DNA of 5,045 nt from Zavarzinia sp. (GCA_028694545.1 JAQVKV010000258.1:1-5045), one strand, 5' to 3'. Positions 1 through 5,045 are shown, counted from the stretch's first letter. Notes: generated by a model not told the origin, from the letters alone. Translations and numbers: made by a program.

Positions 1-1299
1 AACAATGCGCTCGCCGGCGAACTGGTGCTGACACCGGACGGCATCGGCGACCTGCTCTCGGCGCTGGGCGTCGGCTCGCCCAGCCCGGGTCTTGGCCAGG
101 CGCTGAACGATTACGTGCCCCAGACCAACATCTTCGGCGGGACCGCGACCGTCCGTGTGAAATTCGCCGTGATCGAGGCGCCGCGTATCTCGGCCATCGG
201 CAATCCGGAAGACGCGAAGAATGCCGCAGACCAGCGCCAGGGGCCGGGCGCCATCTATGTCCGAACGGCGCAACTCCGGCTCTACATCTCGATCGACCTG
301 CCGATCATGCATTCCCTGACCGGGCTGCTGAACGCGATCGGCAATCTGCTCAGCCCGCTGGCGCCGGTGGTCAATTCGGTGCTGGGGCTTAATGTGGTGG
401 CCACGGTCGGCGCGTTGCTCAGCATCGTCGGCGGCCTGCTGGAGGGGGTGGTCTGCCTGCTGGCCTGCGACATCACGAAGAGCGAGACCCGTGACGTCCT
501 CGACATCAAGATCCTGGACCGGGGCGCGGACGAGGGCGCCGGCCTCGATCTTGTGATCGATGTCGGCGGTGGCGAGGCCTACGTCACGGACTATACCTGC
601 GACCCGGTCTCCGGGGACAGCCATCTCTCCACCGAGGTGAACACCAGCGTCGCCAAGGTGAACGTGGGCAACCTGGTCAATCCGGACTCCGTGTTCAGCT
701 CATCGTCCTTCCCGCAGATGGATCCGGCGGCCCTGCTCGATTTCGGCACGGTGCGCACCACGGTGACCCAGCGCAAGGTCTGCGGCCTGCTGCTCCTGAA
801 GCTGACCTGCAGCATCACGACGACGACGACGACGGAGCCGCGCCAGGCCTTCACCGGCGGCGGCATCGGCCTGAAGATGGACGCGCCCTTGCTCGGCGAC
901 AGTTTCACCTCGCTCGACGCCGGGAATTTCGACGACAATTACAACTGTTCTTATGCCTATTCCGATCCGCCGCCGGTCGGTGACGCGCCCGCCTACTGCA
1001 GCTATGCGACGGACAATGTCATCGACAGCCTGCGGGACACGCTGGCGTCGACCGACATTCAGGCACTGCATCCGTCGGGGTCGGGCAATGTGCTGTCGAA
1101 CCTGCTGTTCTCTGAGGCCGGGGCGTTGACGGCGGCGACCAGCATCACCGAGACCATCCTGCGGCCCATCGTCGGCATATTGTCCAATCTCCTCGATCCG
1201 CTGCTCAACGTGCTGCTCGATTTCCTCGGGCTGAAGCTCAATCAGGTCGACGTCGGGGCCAATCTGAGTTGCAGCGCGGGGTCGCGTCTTGTCAATTGA
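1..1299 (+). CDS. TadG-like (DUF2134-type) surface protein, 3' part
   Basis: The reading frame is open from base 1 and ends at a TGA at 1297-1299, giving the last 432 residues; the true start lies upstream. The fragment resembles the C-terminal part of TadG-related proteins: a stretch like YVRTAQLRLYISI (about residues 87-99), a long hydrophobic Leu/Val/Gly-rich segment (about 103-155), the signature IDVGGGEAYVTDYTCD (about 186-201), and a Leu-rich end, LLDPLLNVLLDFLGLKL, followed by LSC. Eight cysteines (about 152, 156, 200, 261, 270, 316, 333, 424) suggest disulfides in an extracytoplasmic domain. The TadG N-terminal membrane anchor would lie outside the window. A TadE-like gene follows 65 nt downstream on the same strand, which supports the family call. 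TadG proteins are minor components of Tad/Flp pilus systems; whether this copy serves a pilus or another envelope function cannot be told. Family call is from recalled motifs, not a search. Confidence 0.75.
   Translation, partial: NNALAGELVLTPDGIGDLLSALGVGSPSPGLGQALNDYVPQTNIFGGTATVRVKFAVIEAPRISAIGNPEDAKNAADQRQGPGAIYVRTAQLRLYISIDLPIMHSLTGLLNAIGNLLSPLAPVVNSVLGLNVVATVGALLSIVGGLLEGVVCLLACDITKSETRDVLDIKILDRGADEGAGLDLVIDVGGGEAYVTDYTCDPVSGDSHLSTEVNTSVAKVNVGNLVNPDSVFSSSSFPQMDPAALLDFGTVRTTVTQRKVCGLLLLKLTCSITTTTTTEPRQAFTGGGIGLKMDAPLLGDSFTSLDAGNFDDNYNCSYAYSDPPPVGDAPAYCSYATDNVIDSLRDTLASTDIQALHPSGSGNVLSNLLFSEAGALTAATSITETILRPIVGILSNLLDPLLNVLLDFLGLKLNQVDVGANLSCSAGSRLVN
817..834 (+). repeat. (ACG)6 trinucleotide repeat inside the TadG-like gene
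   Basis: Six perfect tandem ACG units are read in frame as six threonines (about residues 273-278), just after Cys270. Change by whole units would keep the frame and alter only the length of the Thr run. It is uninterrupted, although ACG is only one of several Thr codons this GC-rich gene uses. Confidence 0.9.
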
Positions 1300-1353
1300 A
1301 GCGGGCTGGCATGGCCGGCGGGTATGATGCGGGCCGGCGCGACCGGCAGGTGT

Positions 1354-1360
1354 GGAGAGG
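1354..1360 (+). promoter_or_regulatory. Shine-Dalgarno site that sets the TadE-like start
   Basis: GGAGAGG lies 4 nt before the ATG at 1365. The frame is open further upstream, to an ATG at 1269 that overlaps the TadG-like gene, but that ATG and the one at 1311 have no comparable purine-rich site. This supports 1365 as the start. Confidence 0.65.
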
Positions 1361-1364
1361 TTGC

Positions 1365-1820
1365 ATGATCAAGGGATGGCGGCGGAGCCGGAGGACGGCG
1401 GCCGGGAACGGAGCGGGGCGGGGCGAACGTGGCGCCTCCGTCATCGAGTTCGCGCTGCTGTCCACCATCATGTTCATGATGCTGTTCGGCATTCTTTCCT
1501 ATGGCGAGGTACTGGCCGACTACGTGCAGCTGCGTCACCGGCTGGGCGAGATTTCCCGCCTCGTTTCGCTGGGCGAGGACGCGGCCGACCGGCAGAGCAT
1601 CTATGTCGAGGCGAAGAACGAGGTGATGGCCGGTTTCATGGGGCATTCCGGCTGCCGCCCCTCGTTCTCGCCCGACACGCTGCCGGCCTCGGGCAGCATC
1701 GTCATCACCGCGACCTATTCCTACGGCGCCAACGGCGAATGCCGCATCATGCCCCAGATACCCCTGGTGCCCCTGCCCGCGAGCCTCAAGGCGACCAACG
1801 CCTTCTCCGTGGCGGACTGA
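1365..1820 (+). CDS. TadE-like minor pseudopilin
   Basis: A 151-aa protein with the TadE/TadG-type N-terminus. A basic leader (residues 1-23, rich in Arg and Gly) is followed by GASVIEFALL and a hydrophobic helix to about residue 47. If the prepilin peptidase cuts after Gly23, the mature chain begins ASVIE with Glu at +5, as in Flp-type pilins and TadE/F pseudopilins. The remaining ~100 residues should lie outside the membrane and carry two cysteines (97 and 126) that could form a disulfide. The start at 1365 is chosen from the GGAGAGG site and because it gives a leader of normal length; longer starts would add 18-32 residues. It follows the TadG-like gene on the same strand with a 65-nt gap, so co-transcription is likely. 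The known family role is assembly or function of Tad pili; the role here is inferred. TadF or another TadE/G-family member is an alternative label. Confidence 0.82.
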   Translation: MIKGWRRSRRTAAGNGAGRGERGASVIEFALLSTIMFMMLFGILSYGEVLADYVQLRHRLGEISRLVSLGEDAADRQSIYVEAKNEVMAGFMGHSGCRPSFSPDTLPASGSIVITATYSYGANGECRIMPQIPLVPLPASLKATNAFSVAD

Positions 1821-1840
1821 GAGAAGGCGCCGGGGGCGCT

Positions 1841-1864
1841 GTCAGGCGGTGAAGGCCGCCTGAC
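1841..1864. terminator. Hairpin between convergent genes, possible bidirectional terminator
   Basis: GTCAGGCGG (1841-1849) and CCGCCTGAC (1856-1864) are perfect reverse complements around a 6-nt loop, TGAAGG, where a T-G pair could shorten the loop to four. It lies 20 nt after the TadE-like stop and contains the stop codon of the minus-strand small gene. No T tract follows on either strand, so it is not a classical intrinsic terminator, but its place between convergent genes fits a terminator or 3'-end stabiliser. Confidence 0.5.
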
Positions 1865-2027
1865 GCCAGGGCTCTCGCGGCAGCAGCTTGCCGGCGGGGC
1901 CCGGGGGTTGCCAGGCCGCCGGAGCCTGCCGGGCAGCGGCCTCGGTCACGACCTGGCCAATGCCGACGGCCGCGACAATGGCGACGGCGACCACCCAGCT
2001 CCACCACATCATGTCGATCGTTCGCAT
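1842..2027 (-). CDS. Small single-pass membrane protein, function unknown
   Basis: A 61-aa frame whose start is supported by GAGGAGAG upstream of an ATG at 2027-2025. Residues about 7-28 (MMWWSWVVAVAIVAAVGIGQVV) form a clear hydrophobic transmembrane segment with a Trp-rich leading edge. The rest is a short Ala/Pro/Gln-rich tail with a few Arg and Lys. The frame is open further upstream, but a start there would run into the neighbouring gene and has no comparable ribosome site. It lies 73 nt downstream of the N-formylglutamate amidohydrolase gene on the same strand and could be co-transcribed or driven from the AT-rich spacer between them. I do not recognise a family. Support comes from the strong ribosome site, the clean membrane segment and the fit between neighbours; it could still be a chance ORF in GC-rich DNA. 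Confidence 0.6.
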   Translation of the reverse strand: MRTIDMMWWSWVVAVAIVAAVGIGQVVTEAAARQAPAAWQPPGPAGKLLPREPWRQAAFTA

Positions 2028-2032
2028 CGCGG

Positions 2033-2040
2033 CTCTCCTC
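2033..2040 (-). promoter_or_regulatory. Strong Shine-Dalgarno site of the small membrane protein gene
   Basis: On the minus strand the sequence reads GAGGAGAG-CCGCG-ATG. It is close to consensus and well placed, and is the main reason for accepting the 61-aa gene and its start at 2027. Confidence 0.7.
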
Positions 2041-2063
2041 GCTTTTCTTGCCGGAGACCATGC

Positions 2064-2087
2064 TGCGATAGCGAAATATTTATCGCA
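2064..2087. promoter_or_regulatory. AT-rich inverted repeat, possible operator or mRNA hairpin
   Basis: TGCGATA (2064-2070) and TATCGCA (2081-2087) are perfect inverted half-sites around a 10-nt AT-rich spacer (GCGAAATATT). An outer TGC/GCA pair (2061-2063 with 2091-2093) could extend the stem across a 3-nt bulge. It sits between the amidohydrolase stop and the small membrane gene, in a patch much richer in A/T than its surroundings. No T tract follows on the minus strand, so a terminator is unlikely. A dyad regulator site or part of a promoter for the small gene is more plausible; no known regulator motif was recognised. Confidence 0.4.
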
Positions 2088-2100
2088 TCTGCAAAAAGTG

Positions 2101-2883
2101 TCAATCCGGGCTGGATCGGCCGAAATCGAGCCCGGGCGAGAGTGCCGCCCAGCATTCGGCGAGGCGAAGGGCCCAGGTGGACTGCCCCTCGGCATCGCGG
2201 ATGCCGTCGTTGCGAATTTCGATCAGGACATGCGGCAGGCCCCGTTTCTCGCCGTGCACCGGCATGGCGTAGTCGGTATCGACACCCACCGCATAGGGCA
2301 GGTTGTCGCCGGCGTTCAGCTCGGGCCAGCGTGCCTGGAACCAGTCGTAAAGGGCGCCGGCAAGGCGCCGGTCGCGGCCATAAGTGAAACCGATGCGCCA
2401 AGGCCTCGGCCTGTCGAGGAAAGGAGTGAAGGAATGGATGGCGACCACGGCGGTCGGCTGTCCCCTGACCTCGCGGACGTCGAGAAGGGCGGTGATCGCC
2501 GCATGATAGGGCAGCAACAGTTCCGTTTCCCGACGTCTCCGGTCGTCGTCGCTCACCTCCCTGTTGCCGGGGACGGGGATGCCGCCGGTGATGGCGGGGA
2601 TCGAGCCGGGGCTGCCGGGCGGGCGGTTGCAGTCGATCGCGAGGCGCGAATAGCCCGACAGGACGAGGGGCGCGTCGATCGCCGCCGACAGGCGCCGCGC
2701 CACCTCGGCGGCGCCGATGTCCCAGCCGATATGCTCGAGACGCTGCGACTCATCGAGGCCGAGATCGCCGAGCGCGCGGGGCAGGCGCGGACTCGCGTGG
2801 TCGCACAGGAGCACGGCGGCGGCGCTTCCGGCCGCATTCACGACCTCGACTGCGGGCGGTTCGTCGTCATGGAGAAGCTGCAT
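2101..2883 (-). CDS. Predicted N-formylglutamate amidohydrolase family protein
   Basis: A 260-aa protein of the N-formylglutamate amidohydrolase superfamily, nearest to the COG3931-type branch by recalled motifs. In order: LLCDHAS (25-31), HIGWDIGA (51-58), YSRLAIDCNRP (78-88), IPVPGNR (101-107), PYH (124-126), AIHSFTP (147-153), VHGEKRGLP (208-216) and IEIRNDGI (220-227). The conserved Asp/His/Glu residues fit a zinc-type hydrolase site. Characterised members cleave N-formyl-L-glutamate to glutamate and formate in histidine breakdown; for this branch the substrate is uncertain. No hut genes are in view. The start at 2883 gives the usual family length, but it has only a weak ribosome site (GGAAAATCC just before ATG). 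The frame is open upstream as far as 3192, with a GTG at 2898 and an ATG at 2988 as alternatives. It is divergent from the CHAP gene and may lead a two-gene unit with the small membrane protein. Confidence 0.85.
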   Translation of the reverse strand: MQLLHDDEPPAVEVVNAAGSAAAVLLCDHASPRLPRALGDLGLDESQRLEHIGWDIGAAEVARRLSAAIDAPLVLSGYSRLAIDCNRPPGSPGSIPAITGGIPVPGNREVSDDDRRRRETELLLPYHAAITALLDVREVRGQPTAVVAIHSFTPFLDRPRPWRIGFTYGRDRRLAGALYDWFQARWPELNAGDNLPYAVGVDTDYAMPVHGEKRGLPHVLIEIRNDGIRDAEGQSTWALRLAECWAALSPGLDFGRSSPD

Positions 2884-2926
2884 GGATTTTCCAACCACAT
2901 CGGGGTCTATCCGGGTGGATCGGCCC
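2877..2926. repeat. Diverged module, copy 1, over the amidohydrolase start
   Basis: Reading on the plus strand, CTGC (2878-2881), then GATTTTCCAACCACAT (2885-2900), then GGTGGAT running into CGGCCC (2914-2926). The same elements recur in the same order in copy 2 (2968-3034). The 13-mer TTTCCAACCACAT is identical in both, 88 bp apart. This copy includes the proposed start codon of the minus-strand gene (2883-2881). Confidence 0.6.
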
Positions 2927-2967
2927 TGTCGCGCCAACCCAATCCGTAGCGTCAAAAGACAGGAATT

Positions 2968-3034
2968 CTGCCCGATTTCCAACCACATATGGTGACCCGC
3001 GGCCTCCGAAAGGTGGATGGGGCCGATCGGCCCC
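2968..3034. repeat. Diverged module, copy 2, upstream of amidohydrolase
   Basis: CTGC (2968-2971), GATTTCCAACCACAT (2974-2988), GGTGGAT (3012-3018), then CGGCCC (3028-3033). Relative to copy 1, the middle is longer by 10 nt, and 9 extra bases (GGGGCCGAT) lie between GGTGGAT and CGGCCC, creating the palindrome at 3019-3034. The ATG encoded on the minus strand at 2988-2986 is in frame with the amidohydrolase. Confidence 0.55.
3019..3034. promoter_or_regulatory. Perfect 16-bp palindrome, possible operator
   Basis: GGGGCCGATCGGCCCC reads the same on both strands. It lies 81 nt before the CHAP start and about 135 nt upstream of the amidohydrolase start, a position from which a dimeric regulator could act on both. 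As RNA it could form a 6-bp stem with a GATC loop. No T tract is next to it. Regulator unknown. Confidence 0.4.
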
Positions 3035-3115
3035 GAGGGAAATGGCGATGGACACGAATATTTCGGTTTGTTACACCGACAACGCAGGGCGGTAGTCGAA
3101 TATTCAGGGGGCAGG

Positions 3116-4117
3116 ATGTCGAATCGGGCTGGGCTGTTCGGGCGAGGCGCCTTGTCGGCCATCGCGCTTTCCCTCTCCATCGCGATCATCACGCCGGCTC
3201 ACGCCATAGAATGTGTCCCCTACGCGCGCCAGATTTCAGGCGTCGAGATCCGCGGCGACGCCTGGACCTGGTGGGGTCAGGCCCGCCCCGCCGGCTATGA
3301 GACGGGCGGGCGCCCGCAGGCCGGTGCCGTCATGGTCTTCAAGCGCGCCAACGGCATGCGCCGGGGCCATGTCGCCGTGGTGCGCGAGATCGTCGGCCCC
3401 CGCGAGGTAATCATCGATCACGCCAACTGGCAGCTGCGGCGCAGCCGCTACAAGGGGCGTATCGACCGTGGCGTTTCCGTCATCGACGTCTCCCCCCGCA
3501 ATGACTGGTCTTCGGTCCGCGTGTGGTTTCCGCCGATCGATGACTACGGCTCCAGCGTCTATCCGCTCTACGGCTTCATCTATGGCGACCGGGACGATCG
3601 CGCGATCGAAGTCGCGGCTGTTGCCGCCGGCGGTCGGGTCCACGCCCGCCGGGTCGACGGCAAGCTGACGGCCGAGCCTGTGGCGCCGGTTGCGGTCGCC
3701 GTTGCTTCGGTACCGGCCTCCGGTGCTTCGGGTGCGACGGGTGGCGCCGGCAACGCCACCCTTCCGGTCTCCGCCCGGGCCAATCCGCCGGCCGGGACTC
3801 TCGACAATCAGCTGATCCAGGCCCGTCAGGGTGCAGGATCGCTCCAGGTTCGGGGGGGACGACCCGTCGTCGTCGGTCGCCCGGTCTATTCTCCCGGTGA
3901 CCCGCTCCCGTCCGGTCTCGCGCCGGAGCCTCAGCGCCGCCCGACGGAACGGGCGGACGAGCCGCGCCTGCCGACCTCGAGGGCGGCGGCGGAAGAGGTT
4001 GCCGAAGCGGATGTCTCACCCGTCCGTTATGTCGCGCTGAAACCGCAGGCGGCCGCGGGCGGGCAGACGGCGGACAGCCGTCCTCCGGTGCTGCCCAGCC
4101 TCAAGCCGCTTCCATAA
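3116..4117 (+). CDS. Secreted CHAP-domain protein, probable peptidoglycan hydrolase
   Basis: A 333-aa protein. Residues 1-30 form a signal peptide: basic start, hydrophobic core LSAIALSLSIAIIT, and a PAHA cleavage site, so mature protein would begin at Ile31. The CHAP domain spans about 31-157. The likely nucleophile is Cys33 in IECVPYAR, followed by GDAWTWW (47-53), GAVMVF (70-75), the catalytic His85 in RGHVAVV and DHANW (101-105), whose His102/Asn104 probably complete the site. NDWSSVRVW (129-137) and YPLYGFIYG (149-157) close the domain. CHAP enzymes cut amide bonds in peptidoglycan stems or cross-bridges, as amidases or endopeptidases; the bond is not predictable here. Residues about 160-333 are an Ala/Val/Pro/Gly-rich, probably disordered tail with no recognised domain. 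The start at 3116 follows AGGGGG (3106-3111) and gives the complete signal peptide; the upstream in-frame ATG at 3017 would bury it. It is divergent from the amidohydrolase and followed by a strong hairpin. Confidence 0.85.
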   Translation: MSNRAGLFGRGALSAIALSLSIAIITPAHAIECVPYARQISGVEIRGDAWTWWGQARPAGYETGGRPQAGAVMVFKRANGMRRGHVAVVREIVGPREVIIDHANWQLRRSRYKGRIDRGVSVIDVSPRNDWSSVRVWFPPIDDYGSSVYPLYGFIYGDRDDRAIEVAAVAAGGRVHARRVDGKLTAEPVAPVAVAVASVPASGASGATGGAGNATLPVSARANPPAGTLDNQLIQARQGAGSLQVRGGRPVVVGRPVYSPGDPLPSGLAPEPQRRPTERADEPRLPTSRAAAEEVAEADVSPVRYVALKPQAAAGGQTADSRPPVLPSLKPLP

Positions 4118-4134
4118 TACCCAATCCGGTGCCA

Positions 4135-4168
4135 ATGGCCGCGCCGCCGGTGACCGGCGGTCGGCCAT
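4135..4168 (+). terminator. Strong hairpin after the CHAP gene, terminator-like
   Basis: ATGGCCG (4135-4141) pairs with CGGCCAT (4162-4168), and CCGCCGG (4144-4150) pairs with CCGGCGG (4154-4160), around a TGA loop. Together they make 14 pairs with a small 2x1 internal loop. It begins 17 nt after the CHAP stop. No T run follows, so it may act with Rho or protect the mRNA 3' end instead of being a textbook intrinsic terminator. Confidence 0.55.
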
Positions 4169-4213
4169 GACGTATGGTCGGCTGGTAAGGGCGTACACGA
4201 CGGGAGATCACGC

Positions 4214-4219
4214 GGAGGG
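4214..4219 (+). promoter_or_regulatory. Shine-Dalgarno site of the WS/DGAT gene
   Basis: GGAGGG sits 6 nt before the ATG at 4226. Together with the family N-terminus MHQLSGLDQGFL right after it, this fixes the start. Confidence 0.75.
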
Positions 4220-4225
4220 CGTTCC

Positions 4226-5045
4226 ATGCATCAGTTGAGCGGTCTGGACCAGGGCTTCCTGTCTCTGGAGACGGCCAATTCGCCCATGCATATCGCCGGC
4301 CTGTGTTTCTACGATCCCTCCACCGCCGCCGAACCCTTTTCCTTCGAGCGCATCCGTCAGGGCATCGAGCAGCGTCTCCATCTCGCGCGGACCTTTCGCC
4401 AGCGTCTGGTCGAGGTCCCCCTGTCGCTGGATCGGGCCTATTGGATCGAGGACCCGGATTTCGACCTCGACTATCACCTGCGCCATGTCGCCGTGCCTTC
4501 GCCGGGCGATTGGGGCTCGCTGATGACCATGGCGGCGCGCATCGTCTCCCATCCGCTCGATCGCAGCCGGCCGCTGTGGGAATTCTATGTGATCGAGGGG
4601 CTCGACAATGTCGACTGGTTGCCGAAGGGCAGTTTCGCGACCCTGGTGAAGATCCACCACGCGGCGATCGACGGGGTTTCCAGCAACGACATCCTCTTCG
4701 CCCTGACCGACCTGACGCCCGAGGGACGGAACATCGAGCCGCCGCGACGGCGCTGGGTGCCGGAACGCCTGCCGGGCGCCGGTCAGCTTCTGCTGCGCAC
4801 GGCCCTGACCAGCGTCGTCGCTCCCTTCAAGCTCATCGAGGGTGGGGCCAAGCTGGCGTCCACCGTGATCGGCTCGGTCGCGCGTTTGCCCCAGTACCGC
4901 GAGGATCCGCCGCCCGCGCCCTTCCAGGCGCCGAAGACGCCGCTGAACGTGCCGATCTCGGCCCAGCGCGTATGGGACGGCGCCATCTTCCCGCTCGATA
5001 CGGTGAAGCGCATCCGCAAGTCGGTCGAGGGTGCCACGGTGAACG
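4226..5045 (+). CDS. Wax ester synthase/diacylglycerol acyltransferase (WS/DGAT), 5' part
   Basis: The first 273 codons of a WS/DGAT-family O-acyltransferase; the frame has no stop and leaves the window. Members are usually about 450-550 aa, so roughly half is present. The N-terminus MHQLSGLDQGFLSLETANSP is the family's usual opening, followed by PMHIAGL (20-26). HPLDRSRPLWEFYVIEGL (109-126) is the conserved PLDxxRPLW block. HHAAIDG (144-150) is the catalytic HHxxxDG motif, with His145 the expected general base; it is intact. The enzyme moves acyl groups from acyl-CoA to fatty alcohols (wax esters) or diacylglycerol (triacylglycerol) for neutral-lipid storage, at the inner membrane or lipid-body surface. 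The product cannot be told from this half. The gene starts 108 nt after the CHAP stop and beyond a strong hairpin, so it may have its own promoter in 4169-4213, although none was recognised. Confidence 0.92.
   Translation, partial: MHQLSGLDQGFLSLETANSPMHIAGLCFYDPSTAAEPFSFERIRQGIEQRLHLARTFRQRLVEVPLSLDRAYWIEDPDFDLDYHLRHVAVPSPGDWGSLMTMAARIVSHPLDRSRPLWEFYVIEGLDNVDWLPKGSFATLVKIHHAAIDGVSSNDILFALTDLTPEGRNIEPPRRRWVPERLPGAGQLLLRTALTSVVAPFKLIEGGAKLASTVIGSVARLPQYREDPPPAPFQAPKTPLNVPISAQRVWDGAIFPLDTVKRIRKSVEGATVN

Larger units (their letters stand above)
2884..3115. other. Divergent intergenic region between amidohydrolase and CHAP genes
   Basis: About 230 bp separate the two divergent starts, so promoters for both should lie here. 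No gene is supported. It holds most of the two copies of the duplicated module, a 16-bp palindrome (3019-3034), and two CGAATATT octamers (3055-3062 and 3097-3104). A TTGACG hexamer on the minus strand (2955-2950) could be a -35 element for the amidohydrolase gene, but no good -10 partner was seen at normal spacing. TTGTTA at 3068-3073 is a weak candidate on the plus side. Promoter positions are not settled. Confidence 0.5.

Noticed and set aside
1269..1364. Longer N-terminus for the TadE-like protein
   Set aside because: It would overlap the TadG-like gene and give an oversized leader; the ATG at 1365 has the better ribosome site and normal pseudopilin layout.
1888..2949. Plus-strand open frame of 353 codons opposite the amidohydrolase
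   Set aside because: The minus strand encodes a protein with a full set of family motifs; the plus frame shows no recognisable domain and is the open-frame shadow common in GC-rich DNA.
3017..3115. Longer N-terminus for the CHAP protein
   Set aside because: It would place 33 residues before a clear signal peptide and has no ribosome site; it also runs through the palindrome.
3595..3608. Perfect palindrome CGATCGCGCGATCG inside the CHAP gene
   Set aside because: It is made of common GATC/CGCG words and is explained by codons for Asp-Asp-Arg-Ala-Ile-Glu; no sign of function.
3576..4019. Minus-strand open frames over the CHAP tail
   Set aside because: Arg/Pro-rich translations typical of antisense frames opposite Ala/Pro-rich coding sequence; no motifs or ribosome site.
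4208..4660. Minus-strand 150-codon frame opposite the WS/DGAT gene
   Set aside because: The plus strand carries the intact HHxxxDG and PLDxxRPLW motifs, so the minus frame is a shadow.
1..5045. CRISPR array, tRNA, rRNA, insertion sequence or phage module
   Set aside because: No regularly spaced repeats, cloverleaf-like sequence, transposase or integrase motifs, or terminal inverted repeats were seen on either strand.

Overview
The window is about 5 kb of GC-rich DNA with dense, strongly G/C-ending codons. It looks like an alphaproteobacterial chromosome, possibly Rhodospirillales-like, but the sequence does not settle the genus. It holds five protein genes that can be recognised by family or motif, plus one small membrane protein of unknown function. 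No RNA gene, insertion sequence, CRISPR array, phage gene or integrase was seen.

Left block (1-1820, + strand): the 3' part of a TadG-like secreted or membrane-anchored protein (start outside the window), then a short TadE-like pseudopilin with its own Shine-Dalgarno sequence. These two belong to the minor-pseudopilin side of Tad/Flp pilus or related secretion machinery. No ATPase, platform or secretin gene is in view.

Middle block (1842-2883, - strand): a predicted N-formylglutamate amidohydrolase (260 aa) followed 73 nt later by a 61-aa single-pass membrane protein. A perfect 9-bp hairpin separates this block from the converging TadE-like gene. An AT-rich 7-bp inverted repeat lies between the two minus-strand genes.

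Divergent spacer (2884-3115): about 230 bp with no gene. It holds a partly duplicated sequence module, a perfect 16-bp palindrome and a repeated CGAATATT octamer. This is the most structured non-coding stretch in the window.

Right block (3116-5045, + strand): a secreted CHAP-domain protein (probable peptidoglycan amidase or endopeptidase) with a long Ala/Val/Pro-rich tail, a strong hairpin, and the first 273 codons of a wax ester synthase/diacylglycerol acyltransferase (WS/DGAT), which runs off the window end.

The genes do not form one obvious pathway. They read as neighbouring housekeeping and envelope functions: pilus-type surface structures, cell-wall hydrolysis, histidine-catabolism-type amide hydrolysis and storage-lipid synthesis. 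I found no convincing new multi-gene system. The points most worth checking are the duplicated module in the divergent spacer, the inverted repeat ahead of the small membrane gene, and the apparently isolated TadG/TadE pair.
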